From: a candidate division TA06 bacterium JGI_Cruoil_03_38_101
GTDB lineage: Bacteria > Hydrothermota > UBA3072
DNA length: 33,227 nucleotides
Direction of reading: 5' to 3'
Assembly: GCA_002215665.1 (NCBI GenBank)
Contig: NGFL01000004.1
Location: 1 to 33,227 of the forward strand
Shown here piece after piece: positions 7,683 to 21,497 of this stretch (position 1 is its first letter; the number at the start of each line of letters is the position of its first letter). A program made the translations under genes and the position numbers. The notes under the pieces are model-generated. The model saw only the letters and a program-made list of their open reading frames with translations. It was not told the origin of the DNA and searched no databases.

Positions 7683-9051
7683 TCTTCTTACCTCCTTTAA
7701 TGATTAATTTTATTAGACCTTTATTATGCAAATACTCAAGGAGTTTCAATGCTATAATTTTATGTCCTTCGGGAGATGGATGTTGCCCATCAATAAAATA
7801 TTTTTCCAACTCTTCTGAATATAGCTTTTGAACCTCATCTTCTGTGGTTTCTTTTTTCTCATAGGAGACAATATCTTTAATGTTTTTACTAATAAAACTT
7901 TCGAAAACTTTAGTAAAATCAATAAAATCTACATTGTATTTTTCAGCATGCTCTATTAAAACTTTTTGAGGCCTTTGAACTTTTTTGTTAAACAATTGGT
8001 AAAAATCCGGGAAAATTAATAATATACATTGCAAATTATTTTTTTTCGTAAATTTATAAAATTCTTCTAAATCTGAGAGCACATTTCCCCAGGCTTCTTC
8101 AATATTTGCACCTTTCTTTGAATAAGTTAGCCAGGAATAATATTCTTTGGTAAGTTCTTCACGAATTTTTTGCGATTTTTTAAGTTTAATCTCTCTTCTT
8201 AACATTATAAATAGTCTACCATAACCCGTTTCATTTAAGAGATATGAAAGAATTGGATTAGTTGTTTTCATTATTCCGTATTCTTCTATCTCTTTTTTAC
8301 CTAAAAGTCGGTTCATAACAGGGGTTGAATAGACGTCATTCATGCAAAATCCAATTGTTACAAAATCCGGCTTGAATTTCATAGATTCTTTTAGCATTTG
8401 ATACTCCTGATAGATAGAATAACCCTGAACTCCTGCATTTATGATTTGATAGGAATTATACTTCTTATCATATCTTTCTAATAGATTCTCAAGTTGATTT
8501 GAATAGGTTTCTGAAGAGATTATACCGAAACCCATTGTTATAGAATTACCCACTGTGATTCCTCGAAGTTCATCGACGGGTTTTTTAATGGGAAAATTAT
8601 CATCATGAAAGCCATATTTGTTTATTCTGATTATTTTGTCGGGATTTGGATGTCCACTTCCCCATCGCCTTACTGCATTTGGTCGGTACCTGTAGAGAGT
8701 TTTCGGATCTATAACAACAAGTGAAACTCCAAACTTGACCAATAATAACCTATCAGATAAAAAGAGTATTGAGATTATTGCAAATAGTACAGTCAAATTA
8801 TCAATTATTTTTTTTCGCTTTTTCAAAACTAAAAGACCGAGGGTTAAGATTAGGATTCCTAAAATTGAACTCCATACAAAGTATTCAAGCATAGCATTAT
8901 AAAAATCTATTATATTGGCTCTCCATAATTTGCCTATCCATGGGTTTATTAATATAGAAGAAATTAATATCAGTATACCAAGAGAAATAATAAAGAATCC
9001 ACCTGCTTTTCGTTTCGAAAGAGCTTCTTTTTTATTAAAATTGTCTTTCAT
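7675..9051 (-). CDS. membrane-anchored SGNH/GDSL-like hydrolase
   Basis: Four predicted N-terminal TM segments, then GITVGNSITMGFGI (GNS block I), GVQGYSIYQEYQ (block II-like G), GFCMNDV (N block III-like) and DGQHPSPEGHKIIA (block V DxxH). Confidence 0.82.
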   Translation of the reverse strand: MKDNFNKKEALSKRKAGGFFIISLGILILISSILINPWIGKLWRANIIDFYNAMLEYFVWSSILGILILTLGLLVLKKRKKIIDNLTVLFAIISILFLSDRLLLVKFGVSLVVIDPKTLYRYRPNAVRRWGSGHPNPDKIIRINKYGFHDDNFPIKKPVDELRGITVGNSITMGFGIISSETYSNQLENLLERYDKKYNSYQIINAGVQGYSIYQEYQMLKESMKFKPDFVTIGFCMNDVYSTPVMNRLLGKKEIEEYGIMKTTNPILSYLLNETGYGRLFIMLRREIKLKKSQKIREELTKEYYSWLTYSKKGANIEEAWGNVLSDLEEFYKFTKKNNLQCILLIFPDFYQLFNKKVQRPQKVLIEHAEKYNVDFIDFTKVFESFISKNIKDIVSYEKKETTEDEVQKLYSEELEKYFIDGQHPSPEGHKIIALKLLEYLHNKGLIKLIIKGGKKSG

Positions 9052-9451
9052 AACTATCCTTTTTTATTTTCTTCTCTTCTCGAGGTATCCAATAACTCTT
9101 TACATCCTTTTTGAATTGCAAATCCAGAAATTTCTTACCGAACAATCTTCCCAAAAGACCAATTGGAGTTATCAGGAAATAGTATGAGATAGTTAAGATT
9201 AACCTCGTAACGACCCATCCCAGCATAAATGCTATTGCCATCCAAATTTTGTATATTGGCTTCAGTAAAAAAGGTAAAAATAAACCAAAAAGAAAAAATA
9301 CACCTGAAAGAATTAGAATATAGATTGCGCTTTTCCCACGCCATAAAAGAAATAAACCCAATAAACCCAAAAATACGCCAAGTATTATTCCAAATTTTTT
9401 AAATTCTTTTCTTCCACTCTTTATGCTTTTGAGCTCTTTTATAATGGGCAT
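9035..9451 (-). CDS. SxtJ-family membrane protein
   Basis: 138 aa, several TM segments, ending LGRLFGKKFLDLQFKKDVKSYWIPREEKK as in SxtJ-like proteins; sits next to the DUF5989 and carbamoyltransferase genes. Confidence 0.8.
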   Translation of the reverse strand: MPIIKELKSIKSGRKEFKKFGIILGVFLGLLGLFLLWRGKSAIYILILSGVFFLFGLFLPFLLKPIYKIWMAIAFMLGWVVTRLILTISYYFLITPIGLLGRLFGKKFLDLQFKKDVKSYWIPREEKKIKKDSYERQF

Positions 9452-9496
9452 TATTTTATCTCCTTTTGAATTTGAACAATTGCCCTTTAATCGGTA

Positions 9497-9524
9497 ATTT
9501 TATAATGGGTCTAATTTTTGTCAA
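9497..9524 (-). promoter_or_regulatory. putative promoter for the SxtJ/SGNH/DUF5989/carbamoyltransferase cassette
   Basis: Minus strand TTGACA (9524-9519), 16-nt spacer, TAAAAT (9502-9497). Confidence 0.5.
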
Positions 9525-9591
9525 GCCCGATGCCTTTTTGGTTGATAAGGTTAGAGTGGGAACATTAAAATCAAAAACTCCTGATTTGTTC

Positions 9592-12522
9592 TTATTTACT
9601 GCTCATTGATGGAGGAACTGCCATAGGAGAGCTACCCCACTCCCTATTCGGCTCGGGGCCCATATGAAAGATAATAGTTCCACCTTTTTTGATCTCGGAA
9701 TGGGTAAACCAAGGTTTGTTTAATGGCTCACCATTTAAGGTGGCAGATTGAATATATTTGTTTTCTTTAGAGTTGTTCTTGGCCTCTATTACAAATTTAT
9801 CGGCGTTGTAGTAAGATTTATTCAAATAAATGGTCACCTTCTCAAAAATCGGGCTTCCAATCTGGTATGTTAGTTGAGGAGGTGCAACTGGATGAAATCC
9901 CATTGCGCTGAGGACATACCATGCTGAGAGTTGACCAACATCTTCGTTGCCTGGAATTCCAGCAGGCCCAATCCCGTATAACTTATCCATTATTTCCCTG
10001 ACCACTTTCTGAGTCTTCCAGGGCTCACTTACATAATCATAAAAGTAAGACGCCTGTTGGTCAGGTTCATTTCCATGCCAGTAATTAGAGAATTTTTCGT
10101 CCCACTCAGGATAGACAAATTCCCCGAAGAAATGATCTAACTTTTCGATAAATGATTTCTTACCCATTAGGTTGATTAGACCTTGAACATCGTGAGGAAC
10201 GAACCAGGTATATGTCCAGGAATTTCCTTCGGTAAATTCATCCCAGTCTTTTGGATCAAATGGTTTCTTCCAAGCTCCATTTTCTCTTTTTGGACGCATA
10301 AATCCTGTGGAAGAATTGAACAGATTCCTGTAGTAAGAAGCCCTCTTCATAAAGTATTCATAATCTTCTCTTTTGTTCAGATCCTTAGCCATCTGGGCCA
10401 AAGCCCAATCATCGTAAGCATCTTCCATAGTTGTAGACACCGAGCCTCCCCCTCCCCAATCAACATCATAAGGTATATATCCGTACTTTTGGTAATAGTC
10501 CAGGCCCTTGCGACCACCAAAATCAGTGGGAAGACTCGTCTTAAACCAGAAGGATAGAGAGAACTTATCCTTTAAATTCAATTGCTCTATATTCTGGATT
10601 CTTACAAAATCGTCCACACCATCAAAGACTATGGAGTTACCCATTTTACCATCTTCCCATTCTGGTTTACCTCTTACTTTTCCTTTATTTCCATATCCAG
10701 ATAAGTCGCTTACAAGGCTTACATCTCTCTCATCAAAGGCATAATGCAGTACTAAACCTTCATTGGAAATTTTCCCCTTAAAAAACTGTTTAATCTGATT
10801 CTGAGAAAGCACATGATTATAAATTCTGAACTCGTCTAAATTGCCTGTATAATATTCAGATGGCTCATCTTTCTCGATATCACCTCCCAGGCCCCAGGGA
10901 TTTTCAGAGATAATAAGAGGTGCTATACCTTCCTCTGTAGAAGCTACTGGCTCTCCATCCATATAAATAACGATTTTATCTTCGCTATCATATGTTACAG
11001 CGTAAAAATGCCATTCCCCATCGTTATACTTCCCTTTCCAATCAAATAACAATGTCTTACATCCATCGCCAGTAAACCAAACCACCTGAGCTTTTCCATC
11101 AGGCTGTATCTGTAAGGGAGAAAAATGGCCTTCATGCCGAACCACTGAGATATACCCTGAACGAGGAAGACGGATAGCGTTTTTTCTCATTGCATAATAT
11201 GCTTTCGCAATATCGTAATTGCGGATACCTTTAAGGTAAGATTCCACTATTACGGAGGTTGCATGGTCTGCAATCATACAGTTTGTGTAGCGATTTGCGA
11301 ATTCCCATTTGGGAATCCATCCTCCTTGCTCTTGTTTAGCTAAAAGGGTCTTTATTAAGTCATTTTGTACTTCGGGTTCGATTATGTTCAAGAGAGGATG
11401 CTCAGAGCGAAAAGTATCCCAAATGGAATAAACAGTATAATAAGTGTAGCCTTTAGCAGTATGGACTTTGTTATCCATTCCTCGGTATTTTCCATTTACA
11501 TCGGAGGCGGTGTAAGGTCCAAGAAGAGAGTGGTATAAAGAAGTGTAAAATTTAACTTTATTATCTTCTGTTCCACCCTCGATTTTAATCCTGTTCAATT
11601 TTCCATTCCAGGTTTTTCTCGCAATATCCCTCACTCGTTCAAAGTTCCAAGCAGGAATCTCTTTCTCAAGATTAAGTACAGCTTGCGCTTCACTTACATA
11701 GGAGATACCAACTTTTACTAAAATCCGCTCTTCTGCTGTGGTTTCATAATCTACAAATGCACCAATATCCGTTCCAGTCTGAGAATGAGAACCTTCATTT
11801 ATTGAATCATTATTCCATGTTCCGTACGAAGAGAAGGGTTTAGAGAAAATTGCAGCAAAATATAGAGTAAAAGGGGTCTTCCCACCACAGAAGGGATTAG
11901 GAATAGTCACAGAACCCGTGATTGTCCTTTTGTCAATTATCTCTACTTTGGCTCCTATTGGATCATCATCGGCTAGATTATGAGTTATGTCAATTATAAT
12001 GTGGGCATCTTTGGCTTCTGGAAAGGTATAACGGTGAAAGCCTGCTCTGGTTGTAGCTGTTAACTCTGCTCTTATCCCGTAATCTTCAAGATTGACAGCA
12101 TAATATCCTGGAGTCACAACTTCACTCTCATGACTAAAGCCAGAACGATACTCACTTTCGACAGTCTTCAGCTCACCAGTTGTTGGCATTAGTAGAAAAT
12201 TACCAAAACCCCAGCATCCAGTACCGGTCAGGTGAGTATGACTGAAACCTTCAATATTTTCGTCATCATATATATATCCGGCGATGTGGAGGTCGGTATC
12301 AGGACTCAGTTGAACCATTCCATGAGGCATTGAGGCTCCCGGAAATGTATTTATTTCTCCCATTGCCCCTTTAGCAGAATACACACCTGTTCCGATAATC
12401 GGATTAACATACTTAATATAGTTAACAAGTTTTTCCCTTACACAACCAGCCCCAAATAAGACGATTGCCATGGATCCTACTAATAGGATTGGAAGTAAAG
12501 AGAATTTAAAATCCTTATACAT
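9592..12522 (-). CDS. GH92 alpha-mannosidase-like lipoprotein with an inserted LamG/ConA-like domain
   Basis: YVNPIIGTG...GEINTFPGASMPHGMVQLSPDT...GFSHTHLTGTGCWGFGNFLLMPTTG and GSVSTTMEDAYDDWALAQMAKDL...GIPGNEDVGQLSAWYVLSAMGFHPV are GH92 hallmarks; lipobox GAGC; about 214 aa of LamG-like sequence inserted (10519-11160). Confidence 0.93.
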   Translation of the reverse strand: MYKDFKFSLLPILLVGSMAIVLFGAGCVREKLVNYIKYVNPIIGTGVYSAKGAMGEINTFPGASMPHGMVQLSPDTDLHIAGYIYDDENIEGFSHTHLTGTGCWGFGNFLLMPTTGELKTVESEYRSGFSHESEVVTPGYYAVNLEDYGIRAELTATTRAGFHRYTFPEAKDAHIIIDITHNLADDDPIGAKVEIIDKRTITGSVTIPNPFCGGKTPFTLYFAAIFSKPFSSYGTWNNDSINEGSHSQTGTDIGAFVDYETTAEERILVKVGISYVSEAQAVLNLEKEIPAWNFERVRDIARKTWNGKLNRIKIEGGTEDNKVKFYTSLYHSLLGPYTASDVNGKYRGMDNKVHTAKGYTYYTVYSIWDTFRSEHPLLNIIEPEVQNDLIKTLLAKQEQGGWIPKWEFANRYTNCMIADHATSVIVESYLKGIRNYDIAKAYYAMRKNAIRLPRSGYISVVRHEGHFSPLQIQPDGKAQVVWFTGDGCKTLLFDWKGKYNDGEWHFYAVTYDSEDKIVIYMDGEPVASTEEGIAPLIISENPWGLGGDIEKDEPSEYYTGNLDEFRIYNHVLSQNQIKQFFKGKISNEGLVLHYAFDERDVSLVSDLSGYGNKGKVRGKPEWEDGKMGNSIVFDGVDDFVRIQNIEQLNLKDKFSLSFWFKTSLPTDFGGRKGLDYYQKYGYIPYDVDWGGGGSVSTTMEDAYDDWALAQMAKDLNKREDYEYFMKRASYYRNLFNSSTGFMRPKRENGAWKKPFDPKDWDEFTEGNSWTYTWFVPHDVQGLINLMGKKSFIEKLDHFFGEFVYPEWDEKFSNYWHGNEPDQQASYFYDYVSEPWKTQKVVREIMDKLYGIGPAGIPGNEDVGQLSAWYVLSAMGFHPVAPPQLTYQIGSPIFEKVTIYLNKSYYNADKFVIEAKNNSKENKYIQSATLNGEPLNKPWFTHSEIKKGGTIIFHMGPEPNREWGSSPMAVPPSMSSK

Positions 12523-12630
12523 CTCTAACCCCCTTTTTATTTTTAGAAGTTTTTTGCTTTATCCCTGTTGAACTCTGGAACTTTTCCAAAAACACCTGAA
12601 TATTCTTCTTGATGCCTGGGCACAAGAAAT

Positions 12631-13626
12631 TTATCCTTGGCCCCTGGATACCAATTCCTTAAAGTTTTTCTGAAATGCTTTCACACCTTCAGGTTTTTCT
12701 CTCGATAACAGAACACCGGGTATAGAAACTTTCTTTTCGACCTTTTCTCCTTTTAGTAACTTTATGGCCGATTCGACGGCTAATGATCCGATTTTAAATG
12801 GGCTCTGGGCAGTAATAGCCTGAAGAATGTTATCCTTGGAAAGGAGAAAATCTAACAATTGCTCACTTACATCTGTTCCAAACACAGCGACTTTACCCGC
12901 TTTGCCAGCATTCTTGACAGCCATGACAGATCCAACGGTGCCTCCCTCATTAGCAGCCCAGATGATATCCAAATCTGGATGAGCCGTCAAAATGTCTCTC
13001 GCCTTCTTCACCGCCATCTCTGCCAGCCAGGCATCCTGCTCCGCAACGATCTCAACGCCAGGCAATTTGGTTATTTCTTGCTTGAATCCCCCACTTCGCG
13101 CATCACTCTGCTCGGGCACTTGAGACTTGTAAGCGAGAATCGCCACCTTTGCCTTGCCTCCTAACTTATTCTCGATGTAGTTTCGCGCCGCTTTGCCGGA
13201 CTGAATACCTAAATTGCTCTGATCGCTCTCGATATAGGCGGATGGAATATCACCTTCAATCGTAGAGTTGTAAGTTATAATCTTGATGCCCTTATCATGT
13301 GCACGCTTCAATGCTGAAACCGAGGCTTTAGCGCTGAGAGGTGAGATAACAATTGCGTCAACTTTGCGCACAATATATGTGTTCACAAGTTGTATCTCCT
13401 TGGTTGGCTTGTTTTCACTGTTAGCTTCAAAAAGTTCAGCGCCAGCTTTTTGGGCAGCTGCATTCATACCAAACTGAACAAGTCGGAAAAACTGATCTTC
13501 CTGGAAAATGATCCCGGCAATCTTTGGCGGCTTTACTTTTCCTTTTCCCTTTTTACAACCAGGAAGAAAAATAGCACACGGAAAAATGAGGAGAAGAGTC
13601 ACAATAAAAATCAAGCTCTTTTTCAT
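12631..13626 (-). CDS. sugar-type periplasmic binding lipoprotein (RbsB/Peripla_BP_4-like)
   Basis: Lipobox FLPGC; KPPKIAGIIFQEDQFFRLVQFGMNAAAQKAGAELFEANSENK...DAIVISPLSAKASVSALKRAHDKGIKIITYNS typical of RbsB-like proteins; RBS ggggg. Confidence 0.9.
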   Translation of the reverse strand: MKKSLIFIVTLLLIFPCAIFLPGCKKGKGKVKPPKIAGIIFQEDQFFRLVQFGMNAAAQKAGAELFEANSENKPTKEIQLVNTYIVRKVDAIVISPLSAKASVSALKRAHDKGIKIITYNSTIEGDIPSAYIESDQSNLGIQSGKAARNYIENKLGGKAKVAILAYKSQVPEQSDARSGGFKQEITKLPGVEIVAEQDAWLAEMAVKKARDILTAHPDLDIIWAANEGGTVGSVMAVKNAGKAGKVAVFGTDVSEQLLDFLLSKDNILQAITAQSPFKIGSLAVESAIKLLKGEKVEKKVSIPGVLLSREKPEGVKAFQKNFKELVSRGQG

Positions 13627-13792
13627 TCTTACCCCCTTTTATTTCAATTAATCTTTACAATCATTCCACTGCAGGTTTAAATTGCAAAAGCGAATCTTAT
13701 TTACAGTGTTTAATCTAGATAGAAGACTTAGTCTCTTTTTTATGATAAAAGAACCTGGCTTTTTTGTGGAATAAATATCCAGACCTCCTTTC

Positions 13793-18177
<4,385 letters not shown>

Positions 18178-18185
18178 TTTTCCTC

Positions 18186-19139
18186 CTATAAATCTTCCAT
18201 TATGGTTCTCAATTCTCTGGCTTTTTCTTCTGGAGAAGTTGGATTTCCATGTGTCCAAGAGCCCGTTTCTGAACTTGCATTAAACTTTTGTGTATAACGA
18301 TTCCGCAAAGGGGGATAAAATTCTATATGGAAATGATAATAAGAATAATCTTTACCATCACTGGGTTTTTGGTGGAAACACATCATATAAGGAAATTCCT
18401 TCTCGAATAATTTATCGTAAGTTTGGACAATCCTTTTCAGAGCTATAGATAAATCTTTTTTTTCTTTTTGATTAAAATCAACCAATGATAATTTATGATT
18501 TCTTGGGATTATAAAAACCTGATAAGGATAATCCGCAAAAAAAGGAACAAAATTGACAAAAGATTCATTTTCATCAACAATTCTATCTTTTTGTCTTAAT
18601 TCTTCTTCTAATATTTTGCAATAAAGACATTTTCCTTCTTTTTCGAAGAACTCCTTACAAGATTCTAATTCCAATTCTATCTTTTTTGGAATAAAAGGGA
18701 ATCCATAAATCTGTCCATGTGGATGTGAAATGGTCACACCCACCTCTTCTCCCCTATTTTCAAAAATGAAGACATACTTTATAAATTTTTCTTTGCCCAA
18801 TTCAATATATCTCTCAGTCCATAAATTAACTAACTTCTCAATTTGTTTTAATGGAAGTTGACCTAAAGAACTGTTATGGTCAGGGGAATAAAGGATAACT
18901 TCGCATTTACCATAAGATTTAGCCACTTTATAAAATGAAGATGAAGAAAAAACTTCTGGGGGATTGGGCTTCATAATTGGCCAATCATTTTGATAGGAAA
19001 AAACATCGTAATCTTCAGGCACTTTCCCTGAACCGGGACAAAAAGGACAATACCCTTCAGGTAAAACAGGTCTATTTTGTCTCTCACTCGAAACCATTAC
19101 CCACCATTTTAGAACAGGATTCCATCTTAATTCATACAT
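18186..19139 (-). CDS. galT: galactose-1-phosphate uridylyltransferase
   Basis: MYELRWNPVLKWWVMVSSERQNRP...CPFCPG...NRGEEVGVTISHPHGQIYGFPFIP (HPHGQ active site)...FHIEFYPPLR. Confidence 0.96.
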   Translation of the reverse strand: MYELRWNPVLKWWVMVSSERQNRPVLPEGYCPFCPGSGKVPEDYDVFSYQNDWPIMKPNPPEVFSSSSFYKVAKSYGKCEVILYSPDHNSSLGQLPLKQIEKLVNLWTERYIELGKEKFIKYVFIFENRGEEVGVTISHPHGQIYGFPFIPKKIELELESCKEFFEKEGKCLYCKILEEELRQKDRIVDENESFVNFVPFFADYPYQVFIIPRNHKLSLVDFNQKEKKDLSIALKRIVQTYDKLFEKEFPYMMCFHQKPSDGKDYSYYHFHIEFYPPLRNRYTQKFNASSETGSWTHGNPTSPEEKARELRTIMEDL

Positions 19140-19184
19140 TTATTATTCCTATAATAAAATATAAAAAACTTCTACATAAGCTCA

Positions 19185-21431
19185 CTATTGGTCACCGATT
19201 ATCTCAAAACTCCCTGTTAATTGTATATTTTCAGATGATTTACCAACCATAACATCAAAGGTTCCTGGTTCAACAACGAAATTCATATTCCTGTCGTAAA
19301 ATGCCAATTTTTCGGGGGTAATTATAAAATTCACAGTTTTCTTTTCACCCGGTTTAAGCGATATCTTCTTGAACCCTTTAAGCTCCTTGACAGGTCTGGT
19401 AACAGAGCCAAATAAATCGTGAATGTAAAGCTGGACAACTTCCTCACCCCTGCGATCGCCTGTGTTCTTCACATCCACGCTAACACGGATTTCCTTATTG
19501 GATCCTGTTTCCTTTGGTTTAATTTGAAGATTACTGTATTCAAAACTGGTATAACTTTCCCCATAACCGAAAGGAAATAAAGGTGTCCAGGGAATATCAA
19601 TGTATTTTGATGTCCAGCGGATATTCTCTTTCGGCGGCCTTCCAGTATTCTTGTGGTTGTAATAAATCGGAATCTGTCCAATCGTTCTCGGAAAGCTAAC
19701 GGGTAGCCTACCGGATGGATTGTAGTCACCAAACAAGACATCAGCAATGCCGTTACCGCCTTGAACGCCTGGATGCCAACACAAAAGAATTGCCTTGATG
19801 TTCTTCTTGACCCAGCTAATAGAAAGTGGACGACCAGTAAGAATCAGTACAATCGTAGGTGTTCCTGTGGTATAAATCGCCTGAATTAAATCTTTCTGAA
19901 CACCTGGCAAATCCAGAAATGCCCTGCTGTGCGCCTCTCCGCTCATATCAGCGGATTCACCAACCACCAGGAGAACCATAGCTGCTTTCCTTGCAATATT
20001 CAGAGCCTCGTCAAACCCGTTAGTTGAGGTATCATCAATATTGCAACCTTTAGCATAATAAACCTTTGTGGCTCCCGAAACTTTGTTTCGAATTCCTTTA
20101 ATTATGGGAACGACATCCTCTGCCACACCTCTTCCAGCCCATGTTCCCAATAGATCGGCTTGATTATCTGCTAATGGGCCAATTACAGCCAGAGATTTTA
20201 TATCTTTTCTCAATGGAAGTAGATTACCCTCGTTTTTCAGAAGGACTAAGGATTCTCTTACCTCTTCACGGGCGGTTTGCAAATGCTCCTTACAAAGCAT
20301 TATTGACTTTGACTGATCAATTTTGGTATAAGGATGTTCAAATAGTCCAGCTCGGAATTTTATGCGCAAAATTCGAGATACGGCTTTGTCTATAACTTCC
20401 TCTGGAATTTTACCGTCTTTAACCAGCTGGAGCAAATTGCTGATATATATCCTGCCTTCCATATCCATATCAACACCTGCAATTACCGCTTCCTTAGCTG
20501 CATGAGCCGAGTCTTCGGCAAATCCGTGGGGAATCAGTTCAGCAATGGAACCCCAATCGCTCACAACAAAGCCATCGAATTTCCATTCGTCTCTTAAAAT
20601 TTCGGTAAGAGTATGGCGGTTTCCTGAAGCTGGTATTCCGCTTATTTCGTTAAAAGCACTCATTAAAGTTCCAGCCCCGGCTTCTACACCTGCCTTAAAG
20701 GGAGGAAGATAGACATTTCTAAGGGTCCTCTCAGAAACTTCGGAAGTGTTATAATCTCTACCTCCCTCAGCAGCGCCATAGGCGACGAAATGCTTAAGAC
20801 AGGCAACAAGTGTAAATGGATTGGAAAGCTCTTTTCCTTGAAAACCTCTTACTTTAGCCGCAGAAAATACCGAAGCCAAATACGGGTCTTCTCCGAAACC
20901 CTCTGCAATTCTACCCCAACGAGGATCACGGGCAATATCTACCATTGGAGCAAAGGTCCAGTCAATACCTGCTGAAGTTGCTTCTAAAGCTGAAATAGAA
21001 GCGGCCTTCTCAACTAATTGTGGATTCCAGGTAGCAGCCTCTGCCAAAGGAATAGGGAAAATTGTTCTATAGCCATGTATCACATCGAAACCAAAAATTA
21101 AGGGAATTTTTAAACGGCTCTGCTCTAATGCAATTCTCTGAATCTTATTTGTGTTTTCTGCACCGAGAACATTTAAAAATGAACCGACTTTACCTCCCTT
21201 GACTAATTTCCCGTATTTCTCTGTGAATACACTAAACTGGCACATCTGTCCGATTTTCTCTTCCAGAGTCATCCTCGTAAGTAAATCTTTAACCCTTTTT
21301 TCAATTGGTTGATCAGGATTTAAATATATTGGATTTTTGATGTTAGATTGTCCCATACTTGTTAAACTTGCTAAAATGATAAAGATAACCGCTAACTTCC
21401 CGAAAAAATCAAGGTATCCTTTCCTCTTCAT
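19185..21431 (-). CDS. GH3 beta-glucosidase-like, secreted
   Basis: RVKDLLTRMTLEEKIGQMCQ, FGFDVIHGYRTIFPIPLAEAATWNP, FVVSDWGSIAEL, LLGTWAGRG, C-terminal FN3-like domain (VSVDVKNTGDRRGEEVVQLYIHD); signal peptide. Confidence 0.95.
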   Translation of the reverse strand: MKRKGYLDFFGKLAVIFIILASLTSMGQSNIKNPIYLNPDQPIEKRVKDLLTRMTLEEKIGQMCQFSVFTEKYGKLVKGGKVGSFLNVLGAENTNKIQRIALEQSRLKIPLIFGFDVIHGYRTIFPIPLAEAATWNPQLVEKAASISALEATSAGIDWTFAPMVDIARDPRWGRIAEGFGEDPYLASVFSAAKVRGFQGKELSNPFTLVACLKHFVAYGAAEGGRDYNTSEVSERTLRNVYLPPFKAGVEAGAGTLMSAFNEISGIPASGNRHTLTEILRDEWKFDGFVVSDWGSIAELIPHGFAEDSAHAAKEAVIAGVDMDMEGRIYISNLLQLVKDGKIPEEVIDKAVSRILRIKFRAGLFEHPYTKIDQSKSIMLCKEHLQTAREEVRESLVLLKNEGNLLPLRKDIKSLAVIGPLADNQADLLGTWAGRGVAEDVVPIIKGIRNKVSGATKVYYAKGCNIDDTSTNGFDEALNIARKAAMVLLVVGESADMSGEAHSRAFLDLPGVQKDLIQAIYTTGTPTIVLILTGRPLSISWVKKNIKAILLCWHPGVQGGNGIADVLFGDYNPSGRLPVSFPRTIGQIPIYYNHKNTGRPPKENIRWTSKYIDIPWTPLFPFGYGESYTSFEYSNLQIKPKETGSNKEIRVSVDVKNTGDRRGEEVVQLYIHDLFGSVTRPVKELKGFKKISLKPGEKKTVNFIITPEKLAFYDRNMNFVVEPGTFDVMVGKSSENIQLTGSFEIIGDQ

Positions 21432-21497
21432 TTAATAGCCTCCTTTTTAGTAATGTCTTTGATTCACTAAGTTTGCCCTGTTCAATTGCATCTAAAA

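Noticed and set aside
10183-10744. Plus-strand ORFs antisense to GH92 (124 and 78 aa)
   Set aside because: Antisense of a well-supported gene, without RBS or domain support.
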